From Lolium rigidum (Eukaryota > Streptophyta > Magnoliopsida > Poales > Poaceae): a stretch of 64,000 nt of DNA. Location of the stretch: assembly GCF_022539505.1 (NCBI RefSeq), contig NC_061509.1, forward strand, positions 35,220,334 to 35,284,333. The letters run 5' to 3'. Position 1 is the first letter of the stretch. Every line of letters starts with the position of its first letter. This document shows, one piece after another, positions 12,621 through 23,463 of this stretch. The position numbers and the translations under genes were made by a program. The notes beneath the pieces are model-generated. The model saw only the letters and a list, made by a program, of their open reading frames with translations, ran no database searches and had not been told where the DNA came from.

Positions 12621-14046
12621 TGATACGTCTCCGGCGTATCGATAATTTCTTATGTTCCATGCCACATTATTGATGATATCTACATGTTTTATGCATACTT
12701 TATGTCATATTTATGCATTTTCCGGCACTAACCTATTGACGAGATGCCGAAGGGCCAGTTGCTGTTTTCTGCTGTTTTTTGTTTCAGAAATCCTATTAAG
12801 GAAATATTCTCGGAATCGGACGAAATCAACGCCCAATATCTTATTTTGCCCGGAAGCTTCCAGAGCACCAAAGAAGGGCCAGAGGGGAGCCAGGGGGGCC
12901 CCACCCCACAGGGCGGCGCGGCCAAGCGGGGGGCACCCCCTAGTGTGTGGGTCCCCCGTGGCCCCTCCGACTCCGCCTCTTCGCCTATTTAGTCGTCCAC
13001 GACCTAAATCCTTGACCCCGTTCGACGAAACCGAGAGAAAACCATCCAGAGCCGCCGCCATCGCGAAACTCCAATTCGGGGGACGAAGTCTCGTTCCGGC
13101 ACGCCGCCGGGACGGGGAATTGCCCCCGAGTCATCTCCACCGCCGTCTCCACCGCCATCTTCACCGCCATCGCTGTCTCCATGATGAGGAGGGAGTAATT
13201 CACCCCGGGGCTGAGGGCTCCGCTGTAGCTATGTGGTTCATCTCTCTCTTTATGTGATCTAGTTGAATATCATCTATGTGCTACTCTAGTGATGTTATTA
13301 AAGTACTCTATTCCTCCTCGCACCGTGTAATGGTGACAGTGTGTGCATCGTGTAGTACTTGGCGTACGTTATGATTGTAATCTCTTGTAGATTATGAAGT
13401 TAACTATTGCTATGATAGTATTGATGTGATCTATGCCTCCTTCATAGTGTGATGGTGACAGTGTGCATGCTATGTTGGTTCTCGGTGTAATTGTGTTGAT
13501 CTATCTTGCACTCTAAGGTTATTTAAATATGAATATCGAATATTGTGGAGCTTGTTAACTCCGGCATTGAGGGTTCGCGTAATCCTACACAATTAGTGGT
13601 GTTCATCATCCAACAAGAGGGTGTAGAGTAGTCCTATTATGTGATCATTGTTGAGAGTGTCCACTAGTGAAAGCAGGATCCCTAGGCCTTGCTTCCAAGC
13701 ATCGAATCTTCGTTTGTTTACTGTTTTCTTGCATGTTTACTCGCTGCCATATTTTATTCAGATTTCTATAACCACTCATACTCATCCATATTACTTGCAT
13801 CTCACTATCTCTTCGCCGAACTAGTGCACCTATACATCTGACAAGTGTATTAGGTGTGTTGGGGACACAAGAGACTTCTTGTATCGTGATTGCAGGGTTG
13901 CATGAGAGGGATATCTTTGACCTCTTCCTCCCTGAGTTCGATAAACCTTGGGTGATCCACTTAAGGGAAACTTGCTGCTATTCTACAAACCTCTGCTCTT
14001 GGAGGCCCAACACTGTCTACAAGAATAGAAGTACCCGTAGACATCA
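12621..14046 (+). repeat. Element II 5' LTR
   Basis: TG...CA ends match the copy at 18587-20019 over 1.4 kb with scattered differences, more of them than in element I. The GC-rich part at about 12840-13215 precedes a long AT-rich R-U5 region. ORFs inside it are not conserved between the two copies. Confidence 0.92.
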
Positions 14047-14056
14047 AGCACTTTTC

Positions 14057-14074
14057 TGGCGTCGTTGCCGGGGA
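14057..14074 (+). promoter_or_regulatory. Element II primer-binding site (tRNA-Asp type)
   Basis: The sequence tggcgtcgttgccgggga lies 10 bp after the LTR. It differs at one position from the tRNA-Asp primer site common in cereal gypsy elements. Confidence 0.8.
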
Positions 14075-14211
14075 GGAAAGATAAAAGGTACTCACACTCC
14101 GGATCTCGGCTACTAAGCTATTTTCCGGCACCGTTGTAAGTACTCGAAGGTATTTCCTTTAGATCCTGCAATTGCATCTTTTTGTTTCTTGTTTTACACT
14201 AGTAAGGCATA

Positions 14212-15483
14212 ATGGAAAACAACTATGAGCTTTTTAATTTATTTCCTAAGCTAAGACATGAATTGTGTGATGCGAAAATTAAAGAACCTATGGAACCTCA
14301 TTTGCATGCTATTAGCAATGTTATTAGTATGAACGCAATCACTGCTAACGCTATGGATAAGTCTAAGCTTGGGGAAGCTAGTTTCTGTGATCTTTTTAGC
14401 TTCCCATCTTTAGGGGAGAAAATTTGTTCTGATAATGCTTTATCTCCCATATGCGATAACTCTAATGATGCTTGTGATATTTTAAATCCACCTACTGCAA
14501 GTACTGCTTTCAAGATACCCATGACAATTATTGGACATGTTATGGATAACCGCTATGAAGGGGATGGAACTGTCCATCCTGGAGATCATTTACTGTTTTT
14601 GCATGAATTATGCGGGTTATTCAAGTGTGCAGGTATCTCTATGGATGAAGTGAGGAAGAAGCTATTCTCTGTTTCGCTGTCTGGTAAAGCGGCGCATTGG
14701 TATAAATTGCTAAAGAATAGTCATTCTCTTGGTTGGGAGGAAATTGTATCTCTCTTTTATTCTAAATTTTATCCTCCTCATGAAGTGCATATCGATAGGA
14801 ATTATATTTATAACTTTTATCCTCGTGATGAAGAGAGTATTTCTCAAGCGTGGGGGAGATTGAAGTCACTAATGCTCAAATGTCCCATTCATAAGCTCCC
14901 CCGTACTGTTATTGTTAACAATTTTTATGCGAGGCTTTTAGGACAACACAAGGACTATCTGGATGCCTGTTCGGAGGGATCTTTCACAAGCAAGGAGGTT
15001 GAAGCTAGGTGGGATCTTCTTGATCGGATTGAGGAGAACGCTGAAGGATGGGAGGACAACAAAGGTGAAGAGTCAGTTTCTTCTATTGTTTCTGAAAGTA
15101 AATCAGGTTATGCGGACAAGCCACCCTTCAAGCCTCTTCCTCCTAAAGAAGGGAACGAGGAGAAGGAAGAGAAGAAGAAGAAGAAGAAGGGAACGAAGAA
15201 GAAGAAAAAGAAGAAGGAGAATAAAGAGAAAGAGGTAACGGCATATCCCCGCGTGAATGAGATGACGCTAAGTAACCGTAAGTATGTTGCTCCTAATGAT
15301 TATTATGATAATGAATCTGAATACAATGATCTTCCTATGCCCTTTACATACATTAGTGATCATGATTTGAATGAGCACACTACTTTTGATATTGCAAATC
15401 TCTGGGAAACTAATTCTGAAAATAATGATGTAATAATTGCCATAGTATCAGTATTATCCATGCTTCCTCCCATAATGATATAG
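14212..15483 (+). CDS. gag: Element II gag-like protein, N-terminal part
   Basis: The 423-codon ORF starts at the ATG at 14212, about 140 bp after the primer-binding site. The middle (about residues 105-240) resembles the Retrotrans_gag capsid fold: a helix-rich segment containing GKAAHWYKLL, then SLFYSKFYPPHE, and a segment ending with NNFYARLLG. It is followed by an acidic stretch and then a Lys-rich tract (about residues 320-345) encoded by aag/gaa repeats. No zinc knuckle is seen. The last roughly 15 residues are probably out of frame, because the following ORF continues the likely native protein in another frame from about 15429. It would act in particle assembly. No protease or polymerase follows. 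Confidence 0.8.
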   Translation: MENNYELFNLFPKLRHELCDAKIKEPMEPHLHAISNVISMNAITANAMDKSKLGEASFCDLFSFPSLGEKICSDNALSPICDNSNDACDILNPPTASTAFKIPMTIIGHVMDNRYEGDGTVHPGDHLLFLHELCGLFKCAGISMDEVRKKLFSVSLSGKAAHWYKLLKNSHSLGWEEIVSLFYSKFYPPHEVHIDRNYIYNFYPRDEESISQAWGRLKSLMLKCPIHKLPRTVIVNNFYARLLGQHKDYLDACSEGSFTSKEVEARWDLLDRIEENAEGWEDNKGEESVSSIVSESKSGYADKPPFKPLPPKEGNEEKEEKKKKKKGTKKKKKKKENKEKEVTAYPRVNEMTLSNRKYVAPNDYYDNESEYNDLPMPFTYISDHDLNEHTTFDIANLWETNSENNDVIIAIVSVLSMLPPIMI

Positions 15484-16160
15484 AAAGCTCTAAGCTTGGG
15501 GAAGAGGTGTTTGAAAATCCTTTTGCTACTGATCATTATGTGTTTGATACATCTCCTTCTAATAACAATGATGGTATGGTCACGGATAAACCGATTTTGA
15601 AAGATAACTATTCTATTTCTTATGATGACACTGTGCCTCCGACCTTTGATGATTATTATAAAGAATGCTATGATATAGGTTATAACTATCCTTATGAAAC
15701 TTGTCATAGTCATGATTGGATTACCAAAAACAATTCCCTTAATATGCAACTTGTTTACCATGTTCAAATTCTTGATAATAATCTTGCTCCAATTACTATT
15801 AATGAGAAGAACTCTTCTTATGCCAAAATTAATGATACTTCTATGCATATGAACCATGATAAGAATGTTTTAAGTGATGGGTATATTGTGGATTTCATCA
15901 ATGATGCTACTGAAAGTTATTATGAGAGAGGGAAACATGGTTATATACATCTTAATAATATTAAGTTTCCCCTCTTTATGTTGAGAATCTTGAAGTTACT
16001 CATGTTTTATCCTCTTATGCTTGTCACTTTGTTCTTCATGAATTCATTTGTGTACAAGATTCCTTTGCATAGGAAGTGGGTTAGACTTAAATGTGTTTTG
16101 AATTTTCTTCTTGATGCTCTCTTTTGCCTCAACTCTTATTTCTTGGGAGTGCATCATTGA
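15429..16160 (+). pseudogene. Element II gag downstream part, other frame
   Basis: This frame is open from 15429 and has no ATG at the start, consistent with its being the 3' part of the gag ORF after a one-base frameshift near 15430-15460. It is rich in Asp, Asn and Tyr, then becomes hydrophobic and basic near the end (around LFMLRILKLLMFYPLML), which looks like one membrane-type segment. I do not recognise an enzyme. The stop at 16160 is followed by non-coding DNA. Confidence 0.65.
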
Positions 16161-16859
16161 AATTATTGAGCCCATCTTAATGGCTATAAAGAAAGAACTT
16201 CTTGGGAGATAACCCATGTGTTTATTTTACTACAGCAACTTTATTTTATATTTGAGTCTTGGAAGTTGTTACCACTGTAGCAACCTCTCTTTATCTTAGT
16301 TTTGTTGCATTGTTGTGCCAAGTAAAGTCTTTGATAGAAAGGTTGATACTAGATTTGGATTACTGCGCAGAAACAGATTTCTTGCTGTCACGAATCTGGG
16401 CCTAATTCTCTGTAGGTAACTCAGAAAACTATGCCAATTTACGTGAGTGATCCTAAGATATGTACGCAACTTTCATTCAATTTGAGCATTTTCATTTGAG
16501 CAAGTCTGGTGCCTCTTTAAAATTCGCCTTTACGGACTGTTCTGTTTTGACAGATTCTGCCTTATATTTCGCATTGCCTCTTTTGCTATGTGGGATGGAT
16601 TTCTTTGTTCCATTTACTTCCAGTAGCTTTGAGCAATGTCCAGAAGTGTTAAGAATGATTGTGTCACCTCTGAACATGTGAGTTTTTGATTATGCACTTA
16701 CCCTCTAATGAGTTGTTTTGAGTTTGGTGTGGAGGAAGTTTTCAAGGGTCAAGAGAGGAGGATGATATACTACGATCAAGAAGAGTGAAGAGTCGAAGCT
16801 TGGGGATGCCCCGGTGGTTCATCCCTGCATATTTCAAGAAGACTCAAGCATCTAAGCTT

Positions 16860-16880
16860 GGGGATGCCCAAGGCATCCCC
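16860..16880 (+). other. Short perfect hairpin overlapping a polypurine-like motif
   Basis: ggggatgcc and ggcatcccc form a 9-bp perfect stem around a 3-nt loop. The left arm is the last part of an aagcttggggatgcc copy. Confidence 0.7.
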
Positions 16881-17735
16881 TTCTTCATCGACAAATTATC
16901 AGGTTCCTTCTCTTGAAACTATATTTTTATTCGGTCACATCTTATGTACTTTACTTGGAGCGTCTGTATGTTTTTGTTTTGTTTGAATAAATGATTGTGT
17001 GGGAGAGAGACACGCTCCGCTGGTTCGTATGAACACATGTGTTCTTAGCTTTTAATGTTCATGGCGAAGGTTGAAACTGCTTCGTTAATTGTTATATGGT
17101 TGGAAACGGGAAATGCTACATGTAGTAATTGGTATGATGTCTTGAATAATGTGATACTTGGCAATTGTTGTGCTCATGTTTAATCTCTTGCATCATATAC
17201 TTTGCACCTATTAATGAAGAAATACATAGAGTTTGCTAAAATTTGGTTTGCATAATTGGTCTCTCTAAGATCTAGATAATTCCTAGTAAGAGTTTGAACA
17301 ACAAGGAAGACGGTGTAGAGTCTTATAATGTTTACAATATGTCTTTTATGTGAGTTTTGCTGTACCGGTTCATACTTGTGTTTGTTTCAAATAGCCTTGC
17401 TAGCCTAAGCCTTGTATCGAGAGGGAATACTTCTCATGCATCCAAATCCTTGAGCCAAACACTATGCCATTTGTGTCCACCATACCTACCTACTACATGG
17501 TATTTCTCCGCCATTCCAAAGTAAATTGCTTGAGTGCTATCTTTAAACACTTCAAAAGTTATCACCTCTGATTTGTGTCAATGTTTTATAGCTCATGAGG
17601 AAGTGTGTGGTGTTTATCTTTCAATCTTGTTGGGCAACTTTCACCAATGGACTAGTGGCTTCATCCGCTTATCCAATAATTTTGCAAAAAGAGCTGGCAA
17701 TGGGATTCCCAGTCCCAAATTAATTAACAAAAATA

Positions 17736-17936
17736 GACACTCCTCCATGGTATGTGATTGTTGGACGGCACCCGAAGGATACGGTTAGCCATGGCTTGAG
17801 AAAGCAAAGGTGGGGAGGAGTGTCATCTAAATAAAACTAAAATAAAAAGGCACTCCTTCATGGTATGAGATTGTTGGCAGGCACCCGAGGATTCGGTTAG
17901 CCATGGTTTGTGAAAGCAAAGGTTGGAAGGAGTGCC
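17736..17936 (+). repeat. Tandem pair of hairpin-forming units with compensatory changes
   Basis: Unit 1 has arms at 17736-17746 and 17814-17824; unit 2 has arms at 17849-17859 and 17926-17936. Each pair is a perfect 11-bp inverted repeat. The units are clearly related along their length, including the inner atggtatg and ggttagccatgg. The arms differ at two positions, and in both cases the partner base has changed too (A-T to G-C, C-G to T-A). Confidence 0.8.
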
Positions 17937-18571
17937 ATCCAAAAATAAAAATAAAATGGGAGCCGCTCTTTGAAGGTTTGTCTGGCAAGGGGGTTAGAGT
18001 ACCCGCTACCATTCGTTGACAACAACAAACACCTCTCAAAATTTTACTTTTATGCTCTCTATGTTTTCAAAACCAAAGCTCTAGCACAAATATAGCAATC
18101 AATGCTTCCCTCTGCGAAGGGCCTTTCTTTTACCTTTTATGTTGAGTCAGTTCACCTATTTCTCTCCATCTCAAGAAGCAAACACTTGTGTGAACTGTGC
18201 ATTGATTCCTACATACTTGCATATTGCACTTGTTATATTACTTTACATTGACAATATCCATGAGATATACATGTTATAAGTTGAAAGCAACCTCTGAAAC
18301 TTAATCTTCCATTGTGTTGCTTCAATGCCTTTACTTTGAATTTATTGCTTTATGAGTTAACTCTTATGCAAGACTTATTGATGCTTGTCTTTAAAGTACT
18401 ATTCATGAAAAGTCTTTGCTATATGATTCATTTGTTTACTCATGTCATTTATCATTGCTTTGATCGCTGCATTCATTACATGTGCTTACAATAGTATGAT
18501 CAAGATTATGATGGCATGTCACTCCAGAAATTATCTTTGTTATCGTTTACCTACTCGGGACGAGCAGGAAC

Positions 18572-18586
18572 TAAGCTTGGGGATGC
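18572..18586 (+). promoter_or_regulatory. Element II polypurine tract
   Basis: taagcttggggatgc directly precedes the 3' LTR. It is the primer site for plus-strand synthesis. The same motif core also occurs at 14364, 15491, 16796 and 16853. Confidence 0.8.
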
Positions 18587-20019
18587 TGATACGTCTCCGA
18601 CGTATCGATAATTTCTTATGTTTCATGCCACATTATTGATGATATCTACATGTTTTATGCATACTTTATGTCATATTTATGCATTTTCCGGCACTAACCT
18701 ATTGACGAGATGCCTAAGGGCCGATTCTTTGTTTTACTGCTATTTTTGGTTTCAGAAATCCTAGTAAGGAAATATTCTCGGAATCGGACGAAATCAACGC
18801 CCAATATCTTATTTTGCCCGGAAGCTTCCAGAGCACCGAAGAAGGGCCAGAGGGGAGCCAGGGGGGCCCCACCCCACAGGGCGGCGTGGCCAAGGGGGGG
18901 GGTGCCCCCCTAGTGTGTGGGTCCCCCGTGGCCCCTCCGACTCCGCCTCTTCGCCTATTTAGTCATCCCTGACCTAAATCCTCGACCCCGTTCGACGAAA
19001 CCAGAGAAAACCATCCAGAGCCGCCGCCATCGCGAAACTCCAATTCGGGGGACAGAAGTCACTGTTCCGGCACGCCGCCGGGACGGGGAATTGCCCCTGG
19101 AGTCATCTCCACCGCCGTCTCCACCGCCATCTTCACCGCCATCGCTGTCTCCATGATGAGGAGGGAGTAATTCACCCCCGGGGCTGAGGGCTCCGCTGTA
19201 GCTATGTGGTTCATCTCTCTCTTTATGTGATCTAGTTGAATATCAGCTATGTGATACTCTAGTGATGTTATTAAAGTACTCTATTCCTCCTGCACGGTGT
19301 AATGGTGACAGTGTGTGCATCGTGTAGTACTTGGCGTAGGTTATGATTGTAATCTCTTGTAGATTATGAAGTTAACTATTGCTATGATAGTATTGATGTG
19401 ATCTATGCCTCCTTCATAGTGTGATGGTGACCAGTGTGCATGCTATGTTAGTTCTCGGTGTAATTGTGTTGATCTATCTTGCACTCTAAGGTTATTTAAA
19501 TATGAATATCGAATATTGTGGAGCTTGTTAACTCCGGCATTGAGGGTTCGCGTAATCCTACACAATTAGTGGTGTTCATCATCCAACAAGAGGGTGTAGA
19601 GTAGTCCTATTATGTGATCATTGTTGAGAGTGTCCACTAGTGAAAGCAGGATCCCTAGGCCTTGATTCCAAGCATCGAATCTCCGTTTGTTTACTGTTTT
19701 CTTGCATGTTTACTCGCTGCCATATTTTATTCAGATTGCTATTACCACTCATACTCATCCATATTACTTGCATCTCACTATCTCTTCGCCGAACTAGTGC
19801 ACCTATACATCTGACAAGTGTATTAGGTGTGTTGGGGACACAAGAGACTTCTTGTATCGTGATTGCAGGGTTGCATGAGAGGGATATCTTTGACCTCTTC
19901 CTCCCTGAGTTTGATAAACCTTGGGTGATCCACTTAAGGGAAACTTGCTGCTGTTCTACAAACCTCTGCTCTTGGAGGCCCAACACTGTCTACAAGAATA
20001 GAAGTACCCGTAGACATCA
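18587..20019 (+). repeat. Element II 3' LTR
   Basis: Second copy of the 12621-14046 repeat, ending gtagacatca before the ccatg target duplication. It differs from the 5' LTR by substitutions and small indels, for example around 18712-18770 and 18885-18910. Confidence 0.92.
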
Positions 20020-20024
20020 CCATG

Positions 20025-20902
20025 CCGCACAAGACGGATCCCGGGGTCTTACCTTCGCAAAGTATTGTGGCATTCAGAGATTGATTTGCGACTGAGGCAC
20101 TCTGAGAATATATTGTCGAGTGCTTTTTCGGCTTTTGGAATTGCACATTTATTCGAGTCAGCGGATGACTTTGTATATTTTTTATTTTATCCTCCCGCTG
20201 GTAGTATATGAAGAGTTATTTGTATAACTCGAAATATGCTCACCATGCTTTTATGATTTCATCGGGCACGCGAACAGCGTTCCCGATGGGAGTAGCCCCC
20301 GAGGCTACAGCCAAGTGCGTGTGCTTGGTTGTAGGCTCACCGTTTTAACATCTTTTTTGTCGGTATATTGACAATCTTTCGAGATCTTTCATATTTATCG
20401 GGTGCGCGACCAGCGCTCCCGATGGGAGTAGCCCCCGAGCCTATAGACAAATGCTTGCATTTAATCATAGGCTCTCGCCTTTTCTTTCTTGCCATACTCG
20501 AGGTGTCCTTCTTTCCAAAGTAGCCCCCGAGCATTTGATCAAAAACTTGTATTTGATCAAAGGCTCTCGAAATTATTATCACTTCTATTTTTTCACCAGT
20601 CTTCATATCACCGCCGTCGAGACTTTCTTTTGTTAAAGTGACATCAGTGCTGACGATAGCCACGACCCCTGTATCGGGAAAACACGAGTTATGTCCTGTC
20701 ACTGACTGGTGGACCCAAAATCTGCGGCAGTTTGACACGTTACGCAAGTGGGGGGCACACGTCCTCCACTTTTTCTGTCACGCGCGATGTAGCGCCTGTC
20801 TAGTTCCATCCCAGTGAAAATACATTTTTACCCTTGTGGGCCACGTGTAGAACATCTAGTCCATTACTGTTGCATCCAAGGGTGCATCGATTCGCAAGCT
20901 TT
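20025..20902. other. Element III non-coding region upstream of the antisense ORFs
   Basis: No convincing ORF. It contains two similar blocks around 20265-20300 and 20395-20440 with cccgatgggagtagcccccgag, plus a third agtagcccccgag-like motif near 20520. Given the TATA box at 20903, it probably serves as promoter DNA for the plus-strand ORFs. Confidence 0.55.
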
Positions 20903-20909
20903 CTATAAA
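20903..20909 (+). promoter_or_regulatory. Putative TATA box of the antisense ORF
   Basis: ctataaa lies 50 bp upstream of the ATG at 20959, with pyrimidine-rich DNA between, as expected at a plant transcription start. It may be fortuitous, because the ATG is also close behind a splice-acceptor-like ttattttcag. Confidence 0.45.
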
Positions 20910-20958
20910 GGATCGCCTTCCTCCTCTGTTCGTCCCTCCATGTTATTTTCAGCCTTTG

Positions 20959-21861
20959 ATGAAGGAATTCATTCGTCTTGGTACCCAATTTATCGGGTAC
21001 CGTGATTATGCTAACAAGTTGAAAGGTATTCCTATCTTGATTTTTCGCCTTGAACGAGTTTTCCTCTGCTACTTTGCCGTAATATTGCCATCCTTTATTT
21101 TGCTAGAATCTCTTTCTGAAGCCAACAAGCGTGCCGACGACCTTGCCCTCAAGCTGGAGCAAAACGAAAAAGCTCGCGAAAAGGCTGAACTAAATTTTGC
21201 CGCTGTCGAGGGTCTTCAAAAAAGACTCCATGAGGCGGAAAATGCTTTAAGCGAGAGCACAACCCGACAAACTGCTCGGGAGGAAGAGGTCATTGCTCGC
21301 TTGGAGTCGCAAAATCGGCGCTTAGTTAGTAAGTACTCCAACCATCCTGATCCTTCGTGAACCTTTGCTTGTTTCTGTGCACTTGTTGACAACCCGAATT
21401 TTGTTTCAGCAGGGAAGATGCACCATGATTTTGATCTTGAGAATCCCGAAGATGATCGCCTTCTTGACGTGCTTTCTCTCCTTGAGATCCATGGAGACGA
21501 AGTGCGCCAGAGCATCGCCGATGCTAAGTCGGCATTTTCTCGGCTATTCCCCTACTTCTTCGCGAAGAAAGAGCAACCCAAAACCTTTGCTGCCTTGGCC
21601 AGGCAATTCATTCCCGAAGAGGATCTTGGGTTGGGCCTCCGGCAAGAGGGCTTGAAGATAGGCGCTGAAGGCACCATTGCTTTGGTTGCTGAAAGCCAAC
21701 AAAGCGTCGACTGGGCGAAGGTTGGTGACGTCAAGAAGATGGAGACGAAGAGGTGGAAATCTTTGATTAAGGCTGCCAAGCCGAACTCGAAGAAGATCCT
21801 CTCCTTCCTTGGCTGCAAACCAACCCCTTCCCCTAGTTCGACAAAGCCGGAGGTCAAGTAG
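20959..21861 (+). CDS. Antisense extra ORF 1 of element III (three exons, intact when spliced)
   Basis: Predicted exons are 20959-21025, 21107-21328 and 21410-21861. Each intron is GT-AG and the summed length (741 nt) keeps one open frame of 246 aa. The product starts MKEFIRLGTQFIGYRDYANK, continues into a charged coiled coil (about residues 23-95) and ends with a globular part holding EEDLGLGLRQEGLKIG and AKPNSKKIL. It runs opposite to integrase. Such proteins are repeated in Triticeae genomes within gypsy elements; their function is unknown. It may be the C-terminal part of a longer protein whose 5' exons are lost. It has no reverse-transcription motifs. Confidence 0.6.
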
Positions 21862-22045
21862 ACCGTCTTGTCCCTATCTTTTTGCTTTGTTCTTTCTCTT
21901 TTGTTGCTGTCGCCATAGTAGCTTTGATGACAGCTGACCATTGGTTCACTAGGGACCCTCTTTTGTAATGCTCATGTAAATATCTGAATGAATCAATGAA
22001 AAGCTATTTTACCAAGTTATTGATATTGAGATTTTTCTTCTCCAG

Positions 22046-23040
22046 TTGGTTTTTGACAATTATACCGCGGTTCCTCGTCCTTTGGATGCGTTACCGGCCA
22101 CGTCTTATTCGAGAAAAACTTCCGTTGATGAGTTTATCGAAAGTTCTTCGAGTGCTGGTCAGATGGAAAATTTGAATGAACTTCCACAGCAACTTCAGTC
22201 GATGAAGAAACATGCTCTCGTGATAATGGAACAGTCTCGAAGATCCTCTGAGAAGGAAAAATTTGCTCTTCAACGGGCTCAGGAGGCCTTAGCACTGAAA
22301 GAGGCCGCGATTACTAAAGCTGCAAAAGCTACTTCGCGGGAAGATTATATGATCCAACTGATGAATGACTCCAGCTTGGACATGGCGGGTACACTTCTTG
22401 AATTTGACCTTTTTCAACTTTATCCTTCTTGTTTTCTAATTCCTGCTGGTACTTCCACTGTATAGGTCCTTTTTTGGATACTGCTGCCGAAGATCAACGT
22501 GTTGATGCTAGGTCCAATGTGCTTCTCAAGCTTAAACTGGAACATGGTTCTAACTTCTGGGCTACGCCTGAACGTACCCGACAAATCGTCAGATTTCAAG
22601 ACCACGCGGGTCAAGTCCGCGATCTTCTCGACTTCTGCACAAGGACATTAGCTTTAGTTTATAACACCATGTTTCCTTGCAATCCTCCGCCAGAAACTCT
22701 TTCTGCTCTGATGGACAAATTCCGGGATGCTCCTCGAATCCATGAATCTGTGCGGGCCCAGCTGACTGCTGGAGCAAGATTTGCCATGATTATGTTGCAG
22801 GTCTGTTACCCGAAGTTAGACATGACCCAAATTGTCACCAAATGTCAAGCCAAACTAATGAAGAGGAGGAGGAACATTGATAAAATCAACGATGTTGTAA
22901 CCCCCGTAGCTGAAGATATGATGGATGAGTTACTTCGACTAGATGTCGAATTCATCGTAAGAGGTAGCTATGCTAAACATAGGACTGGTGCTGCTAGCAA
23001 TGAGAGGGTATACATAGATGACATAATAGGTGATAACTGA
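22046..23040 (+). CDS. Antisense extra ORF 2 of element III (two exons, 5' end unclear)
   Basis: Predicted exons are 22046-22388 and 22466-23040 with a GT-AG intron; joined they stay open for 305 codons. The 5' edge follows a ctccag acceptor and has no ATG, so an upstream exon is missing or lies before 22046. The first half predicts a coiled coil rich in Lys, Glu and Ala. The second half is a basic helical domain with RTRQIVRFQDHAGQVRDLLD. It lies on the same strand as ORF 1 and downstream of its stop, so the two may be pieces of one larger antisense gene. Function unknown. Confidence 0.55.
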
Positions 23041-23228
23041 AAGTTTCTTTTTCCTTGCCGAATTTTCCTTCATGGTGAGGATATGTATATTGTAAGCACA
23101 ATCTGTATTGTAAAACAGCTGATACGTTTTTTGTTTCATCAAGCCCCCGAGCTTTTTGTTGGCCAATGTTCATATCTTTGTTGGTTTGCGAGCTATTTTT
23201 GTGCCAGGGCAAGTAATTATTTTGCGGA

Positions 23229-23233
<5 letters not shown>

Positions 23234-23260
<27 letters not shown>
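23234..23260. repeat. TA dinucleotide microsatellite
   Basis: About 13 ta units, between antisense ORF 2 and the integrase end. Confidence 0.85.
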
Positions 23261-23263
<3 letters not shown>

Positions 23264-23339
23264 ATCGCGGGTTATAAGCCCCTGAGCCTATCGATGAAAA
23301 AAGATGTATATTACCAATATCTTTACTGTATTGTAGCAC

Positions 23340-23420
23340 CACGAGCCCGCCTCATTAAAAACCTTTCAGCCCCACTCGGTACCCTGAAAGGAAAAAAGTG
23401 CGTATGAAAACTCGCAGGCG
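23340..23420 (-). other. Conserved post-pol motif shared with the LINE 3' end
   Basis: On the plus strand it holds gcctcattaaaaacc, then ggtaccct and agtgcgta. The same order of blocks is found at 28548-28612 in the LINE 3' region. Here it lies just after the integrase stop. Confidence 0.6.
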
Positions 23421-23463
23421 TTTCAGTACATTGTATTTTTACAAAGAGGACTATATTTCGACT

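Larger units (their letters stand above)
16161..18570 (+). other. Element II 3' non-coding internal region
   Basis: About 2.4 kb without a convincing ORF. It holds two copies of the polypurine-tract-like motif (16795-16810, 16853-16868), a perfect 9-bp stem hairpin at 16860-16880 and a tandem pair of larger hairpins at 17736-17936. The rest is AT-rich sequence with no recognised feature. Confidence 0.75.
12621..20019 (+). mobile_element. Element II: LTR retrotransposon with gag but no pol
   Basis: Its LTRs are 12621-14046 and 18587-20019. Both begin tgatacgtctcc and end gtagacatca. The flanking 5-mers are ccacg (12616-12620) and ccatg (20020-20024), a target duplication with one mismatch. 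The plus-strand order is LTR, tRNA-Asp-type primer site, gag-like ORF, continuation ORF, about 2.4 kb non-coding, polypurine tract, LTR. No polymerase domains are seen. The element belongs to the abundant Triticeae group whose polypurine tract is the aagcttggggatgc motif; I do not assign a family name. Confidence 0.92.

Noticed and set aside
12652..13257. 201-codon ORF in the element II LTR
   Set aside because: The matching stretch in the other LTR (18710 on) does not keep the frame.
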